DNA of 64,000 nucleotides from Thiodiazotropha sp037384425 (GCA_037384425.1 JARROA010000002.1:1-64000), one strand, 5' to 3'. Positions 1-7,936 are shown, counted from the stretch's first letter. Numbers and translations: made by a program. Notes: generated by a model not told the origin, from the letters alone.

Positions 1-500
1 GCATGATCATTTTGAATCTCCGGCGTGGCCATTCTTGTCAGCGATCTGTAGGCGGCCAAAGCCCCCAGACCGACGAACAGCAGATCCAGCGGATCAAAGG
101 TGCCGAACAGAAAATAGTCCTGGGTTACCGCGAGAAGCGCGTTGTGTTCGATATTGGGTGAGAAGGTGTGCTGGAGCAGGACGGCGACTGTGTCGATTTG
201 ACCCAGTTCAAAGAGTGTTTCAATGCCGCTCCAGAACAGACAGAGCACGAAGACCTGCTTTCGTGTTTGCGGTTGAAGTACCAAGGCTGATAGCAGAATG
301 AAGGCATAGACATGCAGCAATGAGGGCAACACACCGCACAGCCAACAGTGCAGATGTTCACCTGGCAAGGTGGGGAGTGGTAGCAGTCGAAAGAGTGAGA
401 CAGTAGGCGGGTCACGGGTCAGCAGATACAAAAGCAACCCCCCCAACAACGCCAACAGCGCTCTCCCCAATAACTGCCACTGAGGTCCGTATCGCCTCAT
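1..500 (-). CDS. Uncharacterised multi-pass membrane protein (C-terminus beyond window)
   Basis: An open frame starts at an ATG (500-498) and runs without a stop to the window edge, giving at least 166 residues. The start reads MRRYGPQWQLLGRALLALLG. Hydrophobic stretches near residues 9-27, 60-76 and 84-95 suggest several membrane helices, and an HCWLCG motif (two cysteines) lies after the first helix. I do not recognise the family; the two cysteines alone do not justify calling it DsbB. A TATAAT box on this strand (565-560) and an FNR-like palindrome (605-618) lie upstream, so oxygen-responsive expression is likely. The ligand-less ZnuA homologue lies upstream on the same strand, 334 bp away. 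Confidence 0.7.
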   Translation of the reverse strand, partial: MRRYGPQWQLLGRALLALLGGLLLYLLTRDPPTVSLFRLLPLPTLPGEHLHCWLCGVLPSLLHVYAFILLSALVLQPQTRKQVFVLCLFWSGIETLFELGQIDTVAVLLQHTFSPNIEHNALLAVTQDYFLFGTFDPLDLLFVGLGALAAYRSLTRMATPEIQNDH

Positions 501-559
501 GCTGCTGCTCCCTCTGAGCCTTCTTTTTTAGGAGGAACGGTCGTTCTCTCTTAATAAAA

Positions 560-565
560 ATTATA
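560..565 (-). promoter_or_regulatory. -10 element for the membrane gene at 1-500
   Basis: The minus strand reads TATAAT, a perfect sigma70 -10 hexamer, about 60 nt upstream of the ATG. No good -35 lies 16-18 bp upstream, as is common for activator-dependent promoters. Confidence 0.5.
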
Positions 566-604
566 GTTCTGCCGCGGGGCAGCGCGTTTATTTGCAGCGG
601 AGAA

Positions 605-618
605 TTGATTCAGATCAT
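605..618. promoter_or_regulatory. FNR-type site, 9 of 10 consensus bases
   Basis: TTGATTCAGATCAT matches TTGAT-N4-ATCAA at all but the last base. Its centre (611.5) lies about 58 bp upstream of the start predicted from the TATAAT box at 565-560, close to the class I activator position. The rest of 501-834 holds no gene I can support. Confidence 0.55.
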
Positions 619-834
619 GTAAGTGTGATGTGGGATGGAAACGTAAGCGCCTACGTAGAGCGTGCCGCTCGGGTAGGGGGCTAGACGATGTGACAACAGG
701 GGCCTGCCGCGCTGGTGGATTGTGCGGCTTTTTCACTGCATGTCGCCACCTTCTCCGGGGGTAGAGCTCAGCCACGCCTCCCTGCGTGGGTCGAAGCCGC
801 TTGGGAGTGGCTCAGCCGTCTGGCTGCGATCCTT

Positions 835-1674
835 TCATCCTGCCGTTGGCGACAAGGGTTTGTGGTCGGCCATCTGACGGCCGGTGTCCAGCTTGCCGGC
901 ACAGGTGATGACATCTTGTGCTTGCGCCATGATTGAATCGAAGTAGAACGCCATGCCCTTGCGCAGGTGGCTGGTGTCCGAGCTGGTGCAAAACGGCTTC
1001 GCATCGGTAGAGACCTTGCGCATTGTGGTGTCTGCGGCTGTCGTCGGATTGGTCGGGAGAAAGCGGTGGGCAAAATACCGGTCGAAGCCGGCGGAGAAGC
1101 CCTCTGGCAGTGCCGGCAGGCTGGAGAGCCGCTCCACGATCTCGGACTGGGTCTGCTTGAGATGCTGAAGCAACGCGATCTCGTTGTCCAGGTAGCGTTC
1201 AGTATGCTCGGGATCGAGGCGCACCAGCGTAGGTGTGATCTGTTTGACGGCCATCATGGCCAGCTTGGGATCGTTCCAGAATGTCAGCTCTCGGGAGAGC
1301 TGGCGATCGGTGGCGATGCCATCGTAATCCTTCTTCAGCAGGAGCGGTATGGTCAGCGACAGCGTTGCGGTGTGTTGCCGGATCATGGGGAAGCGTTGCA
1401 GGGTCTTTTCCACGTTGCCCTCAAGTCCGGCGCCGATCCAGATGATCAGATCAGCGGTCAGCAGGTGAGCGGTCTGGAAGGGGTCTAGGGGCCGGTTGGC
1501 GTCCTCCGGCTTTTCCATCAGTAGTTGGGGATGATCGACGCCCTCCATCAGGCTGGTCAGCAGGGAGTGGATGGCAGGCTGGGTCACCACCACCTTCGGT
1601 GCGGCAAAGGCGGGGGAGGTGATGGCAAGACACAGCAACAGGAGGGAGAGCAGGGGGGAGCGAAACGGGTTCAT
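835..1674 (-). CDS. ZnuA-fold periplasmic protein lacking the metal-binding histidines
   Basis: The product is a 279-residue secreted protein of the zinc/manganese ABC-transporter solute-binding family (ZnuA/TroA). A signal peptide spans about residues 1-24 (ends SPAFA). The family block around TADLIIWIGAGLE is clear. The three histidines that bind zinc in E. coli ZnuA appear substituted: the first region reads NRPLDPFQ, the second LTFWNDP and the third GFSAGFDRYF. No His/Asp-rich loop and no permease or ATPase genes are nearby. The ATG at 1674 is preferred because GAGG lies 8 nt upstream and the signal peptide starts there; an in-frame ATG at 1728 would add a non-signal extension. The fold is fairly sure, a zinc-uptake role is doubtful. 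Confidence 0.75.
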   Translation of the reverse strand: MNPFRSPLLSLLLLCLAITSPAFAAPKVVVTQPAIHSLLTSLMEGVDHPQLLMEKPEDANRPLDPFQTAHLLTADLIIWIGAGLEGNVEKTLQRFPMIRQHTATLSLTIPLLLKKDYDGIATDRQLSRELTFWNDPKLAMMAVKQITPTLVRLDPEHTERYLDNEIALLQHLKQTQSEIVERLSSLPALPEGFSAGFDRYFAHRFLPTNPTTAADTTMRKVSTDAKPFCTSSDTSHLRKGMAFYFDSIMAQAQDVITCAGKLDTGRQMADHKPLSPTAG

Positions 1675-2035
1675 GGCAACATCCTCGGTAGTGGGGTATG
1701 GGATCTGCCTAATCAAGAGGAATGCCAAGAAAAAACATCTTGCAGATTATTGCCTTACCGATTCGCCGACGCGATATGACTGAGTGAATTGGCGCGAATC
1801 CGTGTGATTTGACCTGATGGGTGCGCAGGGCGGGATAATCCGCTCTCAATAGCCGAGGGTTAGGGTGCCGTGGCTACCTGGAGCGATTCTGAAGGGCGCG
1901 GGGTACGACCGTCCACCTGCTGATTCAGGCACTTCACAAGGCGCCCCGGTCGCTGCCGGTCAGCGTTGGTGTCGGAGTGGCGAAGGATAAAATAGCTGCT
2001 AGGGGGTGAGGCTTACGCCACTGAAGAGCGTGGAA

Positions 2036-2058
2036 GTGCGGCAGTCGAGCTGCCGCAC
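2036..2058. repeat. REP-like hairpin (GTGCGGC family)
   Basis: GTGCGGCAG and CTGCCGCAC form a perfect 9-bp stem with a 5-nt loop, 19 nt past the stop of the 62-aa gene. No U-tract follows on either strand, so it is a stem of the intergenic GTGCGGC family seen repeatedly in this window rather than a classical terminator. The rest of 1675-2076 shows no gene. Confidence 0.6.
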
Positions 2059-2076
2059 CGTATTGGAGAGTTTCGG

Positions 2077-2265
2077 TCAGCAGTTGAACAGACGGTTGAT
2101 GGCGTCCAGACCGTCCTGAACCACGGCTTCCAGATCCTGCGGATCGTCTTCATGCTCATAGGCGAGCATCGAATAGGCAGCCAGGGATTTGAGGCCTATG
2201 GCAATTTTTTCCACGTCGGGCAAATTGAGCTCGACGCCTTCTCTCAATGTGCACTCTTCACTCAT
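2077..2265 (-). CDS. 62-aa acidic hypothetical protein, probably FNR-activated
   Basis: A short acidic protein starting MSEECTLREGVELNLPDVEK. It has no signal peptide or membrane segment and two cysteines, at position 5 and as the last residue. I do not recognise the family. The ATG at 2265 is preferred over one at 2292 because GAGG lies 8 nt upstream. Upstream are a TTGACA/GACTAT promoter (2332-2304) and a perfect FNR palindrome (2350-2363) centred about 60 bp before the predicted transcription start. A role in low-oxygen physiology is inferred from regulation only. Confidence 0.6.
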   Translation of the reverse strand: MSEECTLREGVELNLPDVEKIAIGLKSLAAYSMLAYEHEDDPQDLEAVVQDGLDAINRLFNC

Positions 2266-2303
2266 TACAGACACCTCGGAGGTTGCAACCAACAGCAGAG
2301 GCG

Positions 2304-2332
2304 ATAGTCAGTGAGGCCGTAGCGAGTGTCAA
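2304..2332 (-). promoter_or_regulatory. Putative sigma70 promoter of the 62-aa gene
   Basis: On the minus strand TTGACA (2332-2327) is followed after 17 bp by GACTAT (2309-2304). The -35 is perfect and the -10 weak (3 of 6). The predicted start near 2297 gives a 31-nt leader. Confidence 0.45.
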
Positions 2333-2349
2333 AAAAATGCAAGCTTCCA

Positions 2350-2363
2350 TTGATATAAATCAA
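2350..2363. promoter_or_regulatory. Perfect FNR box
   Basis: TTGATATAAATCAA matches TTGAT-N4-ATCAA at all ten specified bases. It lies between the mltD stop and the 62-aa gene, about 60 bp upstream of that gene's predicted start, which is a class I activator position. Confidence 0.75.
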
Positions 2364-2374
2364 TAGAAAGGGTC

Positions 2375-4027
2375 TTACAAAGTCTGCTCCGTGACGTCGA
2401 CGTAGAGCTTGAGGCGCTGTCCCGGCTGCAGGTATTTACTGTTCAGGGTATTCCACCGTTTCAGGTCGGAGACCTTTACCTTGAACCGCTGTGCGATGCG
2501 CGAGAGCGAGTCACCGCGGCGGACGCGGTAGTGCAGCGAACTCTGGGTGCCGGCGGGTTGCAGGTCGAGGGGCGAGATCTCGGCGGTCACGGTCTGATCG
2601 GTCCAGATCACCAGTCGCTGACCGGCCTTGAGGGGGTCGCCGGGCGCCATGCCGTTCCATTTGGCCAGTTTCTTGTAGCTCACATTGTGGTTTCTGGCGA
2701 TCTTCCACAGGCTGTCACCCGCTCTGACCACATAGATCTGCTTGTTGCCCTTGCGCTGGCGGTTCTGAATGCTCGCCTTGCGCTGTTCGGCGCTGTAGAC
2801 GTATTGATCGAAGGACTGGCTGGAGACGGGGATCAGCAGGTGCTTGCCGGCGCGGATGTTGTTGCCGTGCAGTTTATTGACCTGGCGTAACAGTTTGACC
2901 GTGGTCTTGTGATGACGGGCGATCACGCCCAGGCTGTCGCCGGGTTTGATCTTGTAGCGCTTCCAGGTCAGCCGCTCCTCCTGGGGCATTTTCTCCAGCG
3001 CTTCGACAAAGCGGTCGGCCTTGTCGATCGGCAGGTTGAGACGATGAGGGCCGTCGGGGTCGGTGGCCCAGCGATTGAAGCCCGAGTTGAGCAGATAGAG
3101 GTCCTGGATCGGCAGTTCAGCCATCTTCGCGGCCAGGGCAAGATCGAGCTGACTGCCGATGTCCACGGTGGTGAAGTAGGGTTCGTCCGGCAGGATCAGG
3201 AGCGTGATGTCATGTTCATCCGGGTTGCGGAAGACCTCGGACAGGGCCAGTAGGCGAGGAACATAGGCGCTGGTCTCATCGGGCAGTTCAAGCGACCAGA
3301 AGTCGGTGGCTCTGCCCTTTTTCTGATTGCGACGGATGGCGTTTCGTACCGTGCCGGCTCCGGAGTTGTAGGCCGCCAGGGCCAGTTCCCAGTCGCCGTC
3401 GAACTGTTTGCTCAGGGACTGCAGGTAGTCCAAAGCGGCACGGGTCGAGGAGACCACATCGCGTCGTCCGTCATACCACCAGTTCTGCTTGAGTCCAAAA
3501 TGGCGTCCGGTGGAGGGGATGAACTGCCACATACCCGCAGCACGTCCCGGGGAGTAGGCGAAGGGTTGAAAGGCACTCTCGACCGCGGGAAGCAGGGCGA
3601 TTTCACTCGGCATGCCGCGCTGATCGATCTCTTCCAGGATGAAGTGGAGGTAGGGTTCGGCCCGCTCCTGGATACGTTGGATATAGCCGGGATGGGAGCT
3701 GTACCAGTTCAATTCCTGGGTGACCCGGCTGTCTGCGGAATAACTCAGTCTGAAGCCGTTCACCATGCGGCCGATCAGGTCGGGTTCCGGTTCAGGCAGG
3801 GTGTCGATCGCATTCTGTAACTGGGTCGCCAACTCGGGCAACTGCTCGGCGTTCAGCTGCTCAGACGCCTCGCTGGGTGGTGTCGTCACCGCTTGAGCCA
3901 CCTCAGGAGTCAATGGTGTGGCGCTCGAAGCCGCATCACCCTCCCCGCTGGGCAGTGTCTGGCAGGCGGTGAACAGACAGGCTAGAAGGAGGTTCATGGG
4001 CAGCAGGGCGATTCTTGTGTAAGGCAT
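2375..4027 (-). CDS. mltD: Membrane-bound lytic murein transglycosylase D
   Basis: A 550-residue lipoprotein that cleaves peptidoglycan glycan strands with 1,6-anhydro product formation. A lipobox ending FTAC gives lipidated Cys22. The SLT catalytic domain spans roughly residues 115-300, with the catalytic glutamate in PAVESAF (Glu150) and the GMWQFIPSTG and AAYNSG motifs. Three LysM modules follow at about 358-405, 425-470 and 500-545, each with a GDSL core. Length and architecture match E. coli MltD. It diverges from the yafS-like/rnhA/dnaQ genes, a neighbourhood shared with many gammaproteobacteria, although gloB is absent here. Confidence 0.95.
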   Translation of the reverse strand: MPYTRIALLPMNLLLACLFTACQTLPSGEGDAASSATPLTPEVAQAVTTPPSEASEQLNAEQLPELATQLQNAIDTLPEPEPDLIGRMVNGFRLSYSADSRVTQELNWYSSHPGYIQRIQERAEPYLHFILEEIDQRGMPSEIALLPAVESAFQPFAYSPGRAAGMWQFIPSTGRHFGLKQNWWYDGRRDVVSSTRAALDYLQSLSKQFDGDWELALAAYNSGAGTVRNAIRRNQKKGRATDFWSLELPDETSAYVPRLLALSEVFRNPDEHDITLLILPDEPYFTTVDIGSQLDLALAAKMAELPIQDLYLLNSGFNRWATDPDGPHRLNLPIDKADRFVEALEKMPQEERLTWKRYKIKPGDSLGVIARHHKTTVKLLRQVNKLHGNNIRAGKHLLIPVSSQSFDQYVYSAEQRKASIQNRQRKGNKQIYVVRAGDSLWKIARNHNVSYKKLAKWNGMAPGDPLKAGQRLVIWTDQTVTAEISPLDLQPAGTQSSLHYRVRRGDSLSRIAQRFKVKVSDLKRWNTLNSKYLQPGQRLKLYVDVTEQTL

Positions 4028-4209
4028 GATGCTTTGGTTTTCGGTTGGCGATTGACTGCAAATCGGAGGAAGATAGTATCAGAGCCAAGTATCATTTCCA
4101 TCTCACTGTCTCCTTGTATGACTATGGCCCTGAATCTTTGTGATCCCGTTCCACGGCCCGCTGGGGCATTTGCCTTTCGTATCGGCAGCACCCGAAAAAG
4201 TCTTTAATT

Positions 4210-4992
4210 ATGAGTACAAACAAGGACTTCAAACTGGGAAACTGCCTGCAAAATCAGGTTGAGAGCTGGTTCGGCTCCCGCCTGGGGCAGAGTTTGCTGA
4301 TAGAGGAACAGGCCTGTCTTCAGACCAAGGCAGCGGCCCTCTTCGGCTATCATGTGGTGCAGGTCGGTGCGCCGAGCCGGGAGTTCGAACTGCTCAAGCA
4401 GTGTCCGGCCCGCAACCGTGTCATCCTGCATGACGCCACCAACCAGCCCGATATCGATATCAGGGCCGATCCCCGTTACCTCCCGCTCGCCAGCGACAGC
4501 ATCGACGGTGTCATTCTCCCGCACACCCTCGATTTTTCACCAGATCCACATCAGCTGGTGCGGGAAGTGGAGCGGGTGCTGATCCCGGAGGGGAAGGTGT
4601 TGCTGAGTGGCTTCAATCCCTGGAGTCAATGGGGTATCGGCCGTCTCTTCCGGCGGCATTCGGGCAGCATGCCCTGGTGTAGCCATTTCTTCACACCCAA
4701 GCGGGTTCAGGACTGGTTCTCCCTTTTGGGTTTTGATCTGGTAGAGGTGGTGTATCTCCATTATCGTCCGCCCATACACAATCAACTGGTGATGCAGAAG
4801 CTGGCTTTCATGGAGCGCCTTGGCCAACACGCCTGGCCGATGCTGGGAGGGGTTTACGTGATACAAGCGGTCAAGCGGACCGCCACCATGACGCCGATCC
4901 GCATGAACCGTTGGCGCATGAAGAAGCGGGTATTGCCGACAGCCGCCGAACCGACCACCCGAAGTAGCAGAATCAATGACGCAATCCGTTGA
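4210..4992 (+). CDS. Class I SAM-dependent methyltransferase (YafS-like)
   Basis: The 260-residue product carries a methyltransferase-11-like fold: a degenerate nucleotide-binding region around residues 50-90 and a segment reading LPLASDSIDGVILPHTLDFS, typical of motif IV in this family. The C-terminal third contains the FTPKRVQDWFSLLGFD region seen in YafS-like proteins. Its position next to rnhA and dnaQ supports the assignment. The 3' end overlaps rnhA by 17 nt, so the two are probably translated from one message. The substrate is unknown. Confidence 0.8.
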   Translation: MSTNKDFKLGNCLQNQVESWFGSRLGQSLLIEEQACLQTKAAALFGYHVVQVGAPSREFELLKQCPARNRVILHDATNQPDIDIRADPRYLPLASDSIDGVILPHTLDFSPDPHQLVREVERVLIPEGKVLLSGFNPWSQWGIGRLFRRHSGSMPWCSHFFTPKRVQDWFSLLGFDLVEVVYLHYRPPIHNQLVMQKLAFMERLGQHAWPMLGGVYVIQAVKRTATMTPIRMNRWRMKKRVLPTAAEPTTRSSRINDAIR

Positions 4993-5416
4993 AATTTATA
5001 GTGATGGCGCCTGTAAAGGCAATCCCGGACCCGGTGGATGGGGGGTCTTGCTGCGTTATGGCAAGCACGAAAAGCAGCTCTACGGGGGGGAGTCGGAGAC
5101 CACCAACAACCGCATGGAGCTGACCGCAGTGATCAAGGGACTGCAGGGACTCAAACGTGCGAGCAAGGTACGCGTGATCACCGATTCCCAGTATGTGAAA
5201 AACGGCATCACCCAGTGGATCCACAACTGGAAGCGCAATGGATGGAAGACCTCAGGCAAGCAGCCGGTGAAGAATGCCGATCTGTGGCGACTGCTCGACA
5301 AGGAGGTGGCCAGGCACGAAGTGGAGTGGCGTTGGGTCAAGGGTCATTCGGGGCATCCCGAGAACGAGCTGGCCGACCAGCTGGCCAACCGTGGCATCGA
5401 GGAGCTGACGCGATGA
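4976..5416 (+). CDS. rnhA: Ribonuclease HI
   Basis: This 146-residue enzyme degrades the RNA strand of RNA:DNA hybrids. All four catalytic carboxylates are at the E. coli positions: Asp10 (YSDGACKGNPGPGG), Glu48 (NNRMELTA), Asp70 (VITDSQY) and Asp134 (ENELADQLA). The start lies inside the upstream methyltransferase gene, and the stop overlaps the dnaQ start as ATGA, so the three genes form a tight operon. Confidence 0.97.
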   Translation: MTQSVEIYSDGACKGNPGPGGWGVLLRYGKHEKQLYGGESETTNNRMELTAVIKGLQGLKRASKVRVITDSQYVKNGITQWIHNWKRNGWKTSGKQPVKNADLWRLLDKEVARHEVEWRWVKGHSGHPENELADQLANRGIEELTR

Positions 5417-6135
5417 GCCGACAGATCGTACTCGACACCGAAACCACCGGTCTGGAGCCGGAGCAGGGCCACCGCATCATCGAGATCGGCTGTGTCGAGA
5501 TGGTCGATCGTCGGCTTACCGGCAACAACTTTCACCAGTATCTGCAACCCGACCGGGAGATTGACGCCGGTGCCATCGAGGTGCATGGGATCACCAACGA
5601 GTTTCTCGCTGACAAACCCCATTTTGCCGACGTGGTGGCTGATTTCATCGACTATGTCCGGGGTGCCGAGCTGATTATCCACAACGCCCCGTTCGATGTC
5701 GGTTTCCTCAATCATGAGCTGCGTTTGATGGGCCATTCCTCGACGCTGGATGATGTCTGTGCCGTTACCGACACCCTGGTGATGGCGAAGAAAATGCATC
5801 CCGGACAACGCAACAGTCTCGATGCGTTGTGCAAGCGTTACGACATCGACAACTCCCATCGTGAGTTGCATGGAGCGTTGCTCGACGCCGAGATCCTGGC
5901 CGACGTCTATCTGATGATGACCGGAGGACAAGCCGCTCTGATGCTCGATGTGTCCGCTGGAGATGAGGACGGGCAACCCAGTGCGGATGGCATTCGCCGG
6001 CTGCCGGCGGGCAGGCCGGCGTTACGGGTTGTCAGGGCCAACGTGTCGGAGATCCAGGCCCATGAAAAGTTACTCGAGCGCATGGGCGAGGCATGCCTCT
6101 GGCCCGGAGCCGGGCAGCGAAAGCCCGAAGCTTAG
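5413..6135 (+). CDS. dnaQ: DNA polymerase III epsilon subunit (proofreading exonuclease)
   Basis: The 240-residue DEDDh 3'-5' exonuclease of the replicative polymerase core. Exo I is VLDTETTGLEP (Asp8, Glu10), Exo II NAPFDVGFLNHE, and Exo III carries His and Asp in HGALLDAEILADVYL. The C-terminal tail beyond residue 190 corresponds to the region that binds the alpha subunit. The ATG overlaps the rnhA stop (ATGA). An alternative upstream start in this frame would only read through rnhA and is not credible. Confidence 0.96.
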   Translation: MSRQIVLDTETTGLEPEQGHRIIEIGCVEMVDRRLTGNNFHQYLQPDREIDAGAIEVHGITNEFLADKPHFADVVADFIDYVRGAELIIHNAPFDVGFLNHELRLMGHSSTLDDVCAVTDTLVMAKKMHPGQRNSLDALCKRYDIDNSHRELHGALLDAEILADVYLMMTGGQAALMLDVSAGDEDGQPSADGIRRLPAGRPALRVVRANVSEIQAHEKLLERMGEACLWPGAGQRKPEA

Positions 6136-6140
6136 ATTCA

Positions 6141-6162
6141 CAGGTGTGGCTTGCCGCACCTG
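6141..6162. repeat. Hairpin between convergent dnaQ and fnr (GTGCGGC family)
   Basis: CAGGTGTGGC and GCCGCACCTG pair over 10 bp with one G-T wobble and a TT loop. No U-tract follows. It is probably another member of the intergenic GTGCGGC family and may protect or end both transcripts. Confidence 0.5.
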
Positions 6163-6268
6163 TTGCCGTCTTCGATCGATGCTATTGCGCAGAGTCGTGA
6201 TCAGTGTTGAAGCAGCGCCGTGAACGCCTGTTGGAGAAGACGACGAACTGCTCGGGGGTAGAGTGTAA

Positions 6269-7027
6269 TCAGACCCGGGACTGGTTGGAGCGGATACTGT
6301 CAGTACCCTGTACGATATCGTAGAGTCTGGGCAGATCGAGCAACTGCACATGCTTGCGCTCCACTTGCAGAAGACCTTCATCCTGGAAACGGGTGAACAG
6401 CCTGCTCACCGTCTCTACGGCCAGGCCGAGGTAGTTGCCGATCTCGTGACGCGACATGCTGAGGAAGAAGTCGCTAGGCGAGAAGCCCCGTTGCTTGAAG
6501 CGCTCGGAAAAGCTCAACAGGAAAGTGGCCAACCGCTCCTCGGCGCTCTTTTTGCCTAACAGGGTCAGCATCTCCGTCTCCTGGCCGATCTCCCGGCTCA
6601 ACAAACGGTACATTTGATGCTGAAGACTCGGCATCAGACTGCTGAGGCTCTCCAGCTGGCTGAAAGGGACCTCACAGACGGCAGTGGTCTCCAAGGCAAC
6701 GGCTGAACAGTTGTGATTGTCATCCTGAATCGCGTCGAGCCCGATCAGTTCACCCGGAAGGTGGAAGCCCAGTACCTGTTCTCCGCCATCCTCGTTGGGG
6801 GTGTAGGTCTTGACCGACCCGCTGGTGATGACGCGCAGGCTGTGGAATTTGTCGCCGCCACGATAGAGGTGGTCGCCACGATGGTAGGGGCGGCCGCGCT
6901 TGATGATACTGTCCAATCGCTCGACATCTTCCGGGGTCAATCCCATGGGAAGACAGAGGGTGGATAGGCTGCAGTTCTTGCAGGCAACCTTGATGTTTTC
7001 GAACGAGACCACTTTTCGGTTAGTCAA
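6269..7027 (-). CDS. fnr: FNR-family oxygen-sensing transcription regulator
   Basis: A 252-residue global regulator of anaerobic and microaerobic genes. The N-terminal cysteines have the FNR spacing CxxC-x5-C (Cys16, Cys19, Cys25), and a fourth cysteine lies in the sensor domain (TAVCEVPF), so a [4Fe-4S] cluster is expected. A cNMP-binding-type beta barrel and dimer helix are followed by a winged helix whose recognition helix reads VETVSRLF, the ExxSR signature for TTGAT half-sites. It is the more canonical of two FNR paralogues here (the other at 47272). The likely targets in this window are the palindromes at 605, 2350 and 48235. Confidence 0.93.
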   Translation of the reverse strand: MTNRKVVSFENIKVACKNCSLSTLCLPMGLTPEDVERLDSIIKRGRPYHRGDHLYRGGDKFHSLRVITSGSVKTYTPNEDGGEQVLGFHLPGELIGLDAIQDDNHNCSAVALETTAVCEVPFSQLESLSSLMPSLQHQMYRLLSREIGQETEMLTLLGKKSAEERLATFLLSFSERFKQRGFSPSDFFLSMSRHEIGNYLGLAVETVSRLFTRFQDEGLLQVERKHVQLLDLPRLYDIVQGTDSIRSNQSRV

Positions 7028-7144
7028 GGATTAGCTCCAGCATAAAGATCCAGTTTGCCAGGGGCTGACGGCCTATCTTGCTGAAAAACATGACAAGGAT
7101 CAAGTCATTTAAAGTCTTTCCTTGTCCTATCAATTTGGGGGGGC

Positions 7145-7171
7145 AAAAAAATGCCGGCCCGGTGGGCCGGC
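7145..7171 (-). terminator. Intrinsic terminator of the sulfur globule protein gene
   Basis: On the minus strand an 8-bp GCCGGCCC/GGGCCGGC stem with a 3-nt loop is followed by a run of seven T. It lies 23 nt beyond the stop codon. Confidence 0.85.
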
Positions 7172-7194
7172 TTTCTGTCTCAATGCCAGCAGGC

Positions 7195-7557
7195 TTATTG
7201 AGCGGGGGCTGCCGGAGCGGCGGGAGCTGCCGGAGCGCCGGGATAGCCGTAAGGAGCGCCGTAGGGGGCACCGTAGGGGGCACCGTAGGGAGCACCGTAA
7301 CCATAGGGAGCACCGTAGCCATAGGGGCCGCGGTAGTAGTAGTCGCGATAGTAGTTGTTGCCACGGCCGTAACCGGAACCGCGGGCGTTGCCGCTCATGC
7401 CGAAGCTGAAGTCGCCGGAGCCGTCGCCCCAGCCGTCTCCCAACCAGTCATCGCCCCAGCCACGGTTACCGTAGCCTGGACCGCCCCACCAAGCGGATGC
7501 GGAGGTGGAGACAGCCACCAGGGCTGCGATACTCAACGCTTTTGCGATCTTAGTCAT
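7195..7557 (-). CDS. Sulfur globule protein-like secreted repeat protein
   Basis: A 120-residue protein with a signal peptide (about residues 1-22, ending TSASA). The mature part is almost only Gly, Tyr, Pro, Ala, Asn and Trp. A Gly/Trp/Asp section (24-60) leads to YYRDYYYRGPYGYG, then tandem GAPY units and a GAP/AAP tail. This matches the structural proteins that coat periplasmic sulfur globules in Allochromatium, Beggiatoa and thiotrophic symbionts. Assignment rests on composition, secretion and repeats, since these proteins conserve little sequence. It is a single gene with its own terminator. The ATG has a GAGGAAGA Shine-Dalgarno 5 nt upstream. Confidence 0.8.
   Translation of the reverse strand: MTKIAKALSIAALVAVSTSASAWWGGPGYGNRGWGDDWLGDGWGDGSGDFSFGMSGNARGSGYGRGNNYYRDYYYRGPYGYGAPYGYGAPYGAPYGAPYGAPYGYPGAPAAPAAPAAPAQ
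7240..7330 (-). repeat. Tandem 12-bp repeats inside the sulfur globule protein gene
   Basis: Units of about 12 bp encoding Gly-Ala-Pro-Tyr (plus strand gtagggggcacc and variants) are repeated six to seven times, some with an inserted GTA-encoded Tyr-Gly pair. Such arrays can change length by slippage, which would vary the protein's linker. Confidence 0.75.
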
Positions 7558-7772
7558 GTTTCTTCCTCACTTTGATTGGTTTTCAACTACACATTATTAA
7601 CAGACAAGCGGTTGGTTGGATTTCCGGAGTCTAAATGGGGTGGCGTTACAGAAACGCCTTGGAAACCTAAGCTGTCCGGTCAGTTCCTGACCCGTTTGTT
7701 ATGTAGTATTTTTGCGTGGAACGCTCCTCGATTATAGACCCAAACAATGGATAATCAACCGTTTTTGGGGGG

Positions 7773-7830
7773 NNNNNNNNNNNNNNNNNNNNNNNNNNNN
7801 NNNNNNNNNNNNNNNNNNNNNNNNNNNNNN
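7773..7830. other. Assembly gap (58 N)
   Basis: Undetermined bases in the divergent region between the sulfur globule protein gene and pyrG. The known flanks (7558-7772 and 7831-7936) show no gene. The left flank ends in a T/G-rich run that may explain the break. Confidence 0.99.
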
Positions 7831-7936
7831 CGGACCTTCCCGGCTACCCGGAAATGGCCTCTTGCCATTGAGAGAGAGGGGCTGATCTGGTACTGTTTAC
7901 TCCCGTCCGTTCTCCCACTCCCTACGTAGAAATCTC

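Noticed and set aside
4210..6135. Missing gloB beside the yafS-like gene as an anomaly
   Set aside because: Loss of gloB from this neighbourhood is common across gammaproteobacteria and gloB may lie elsewhere.
7090..7103. Possible autoregulatory FNR site upstream of fnr (ATGACAAGGATCAA)
   Set aside because: 8 of 10 bases and no -10 element at the spacing needed for activation or start-site overlap; left as a possibility only.
7200..7330. Regular short repeats resembling a CRISPR array
   Set aside because: Units are 12 bp, contiguous, in frame and encode Gly-Ala-Pro-Tyr; there are no spacers.
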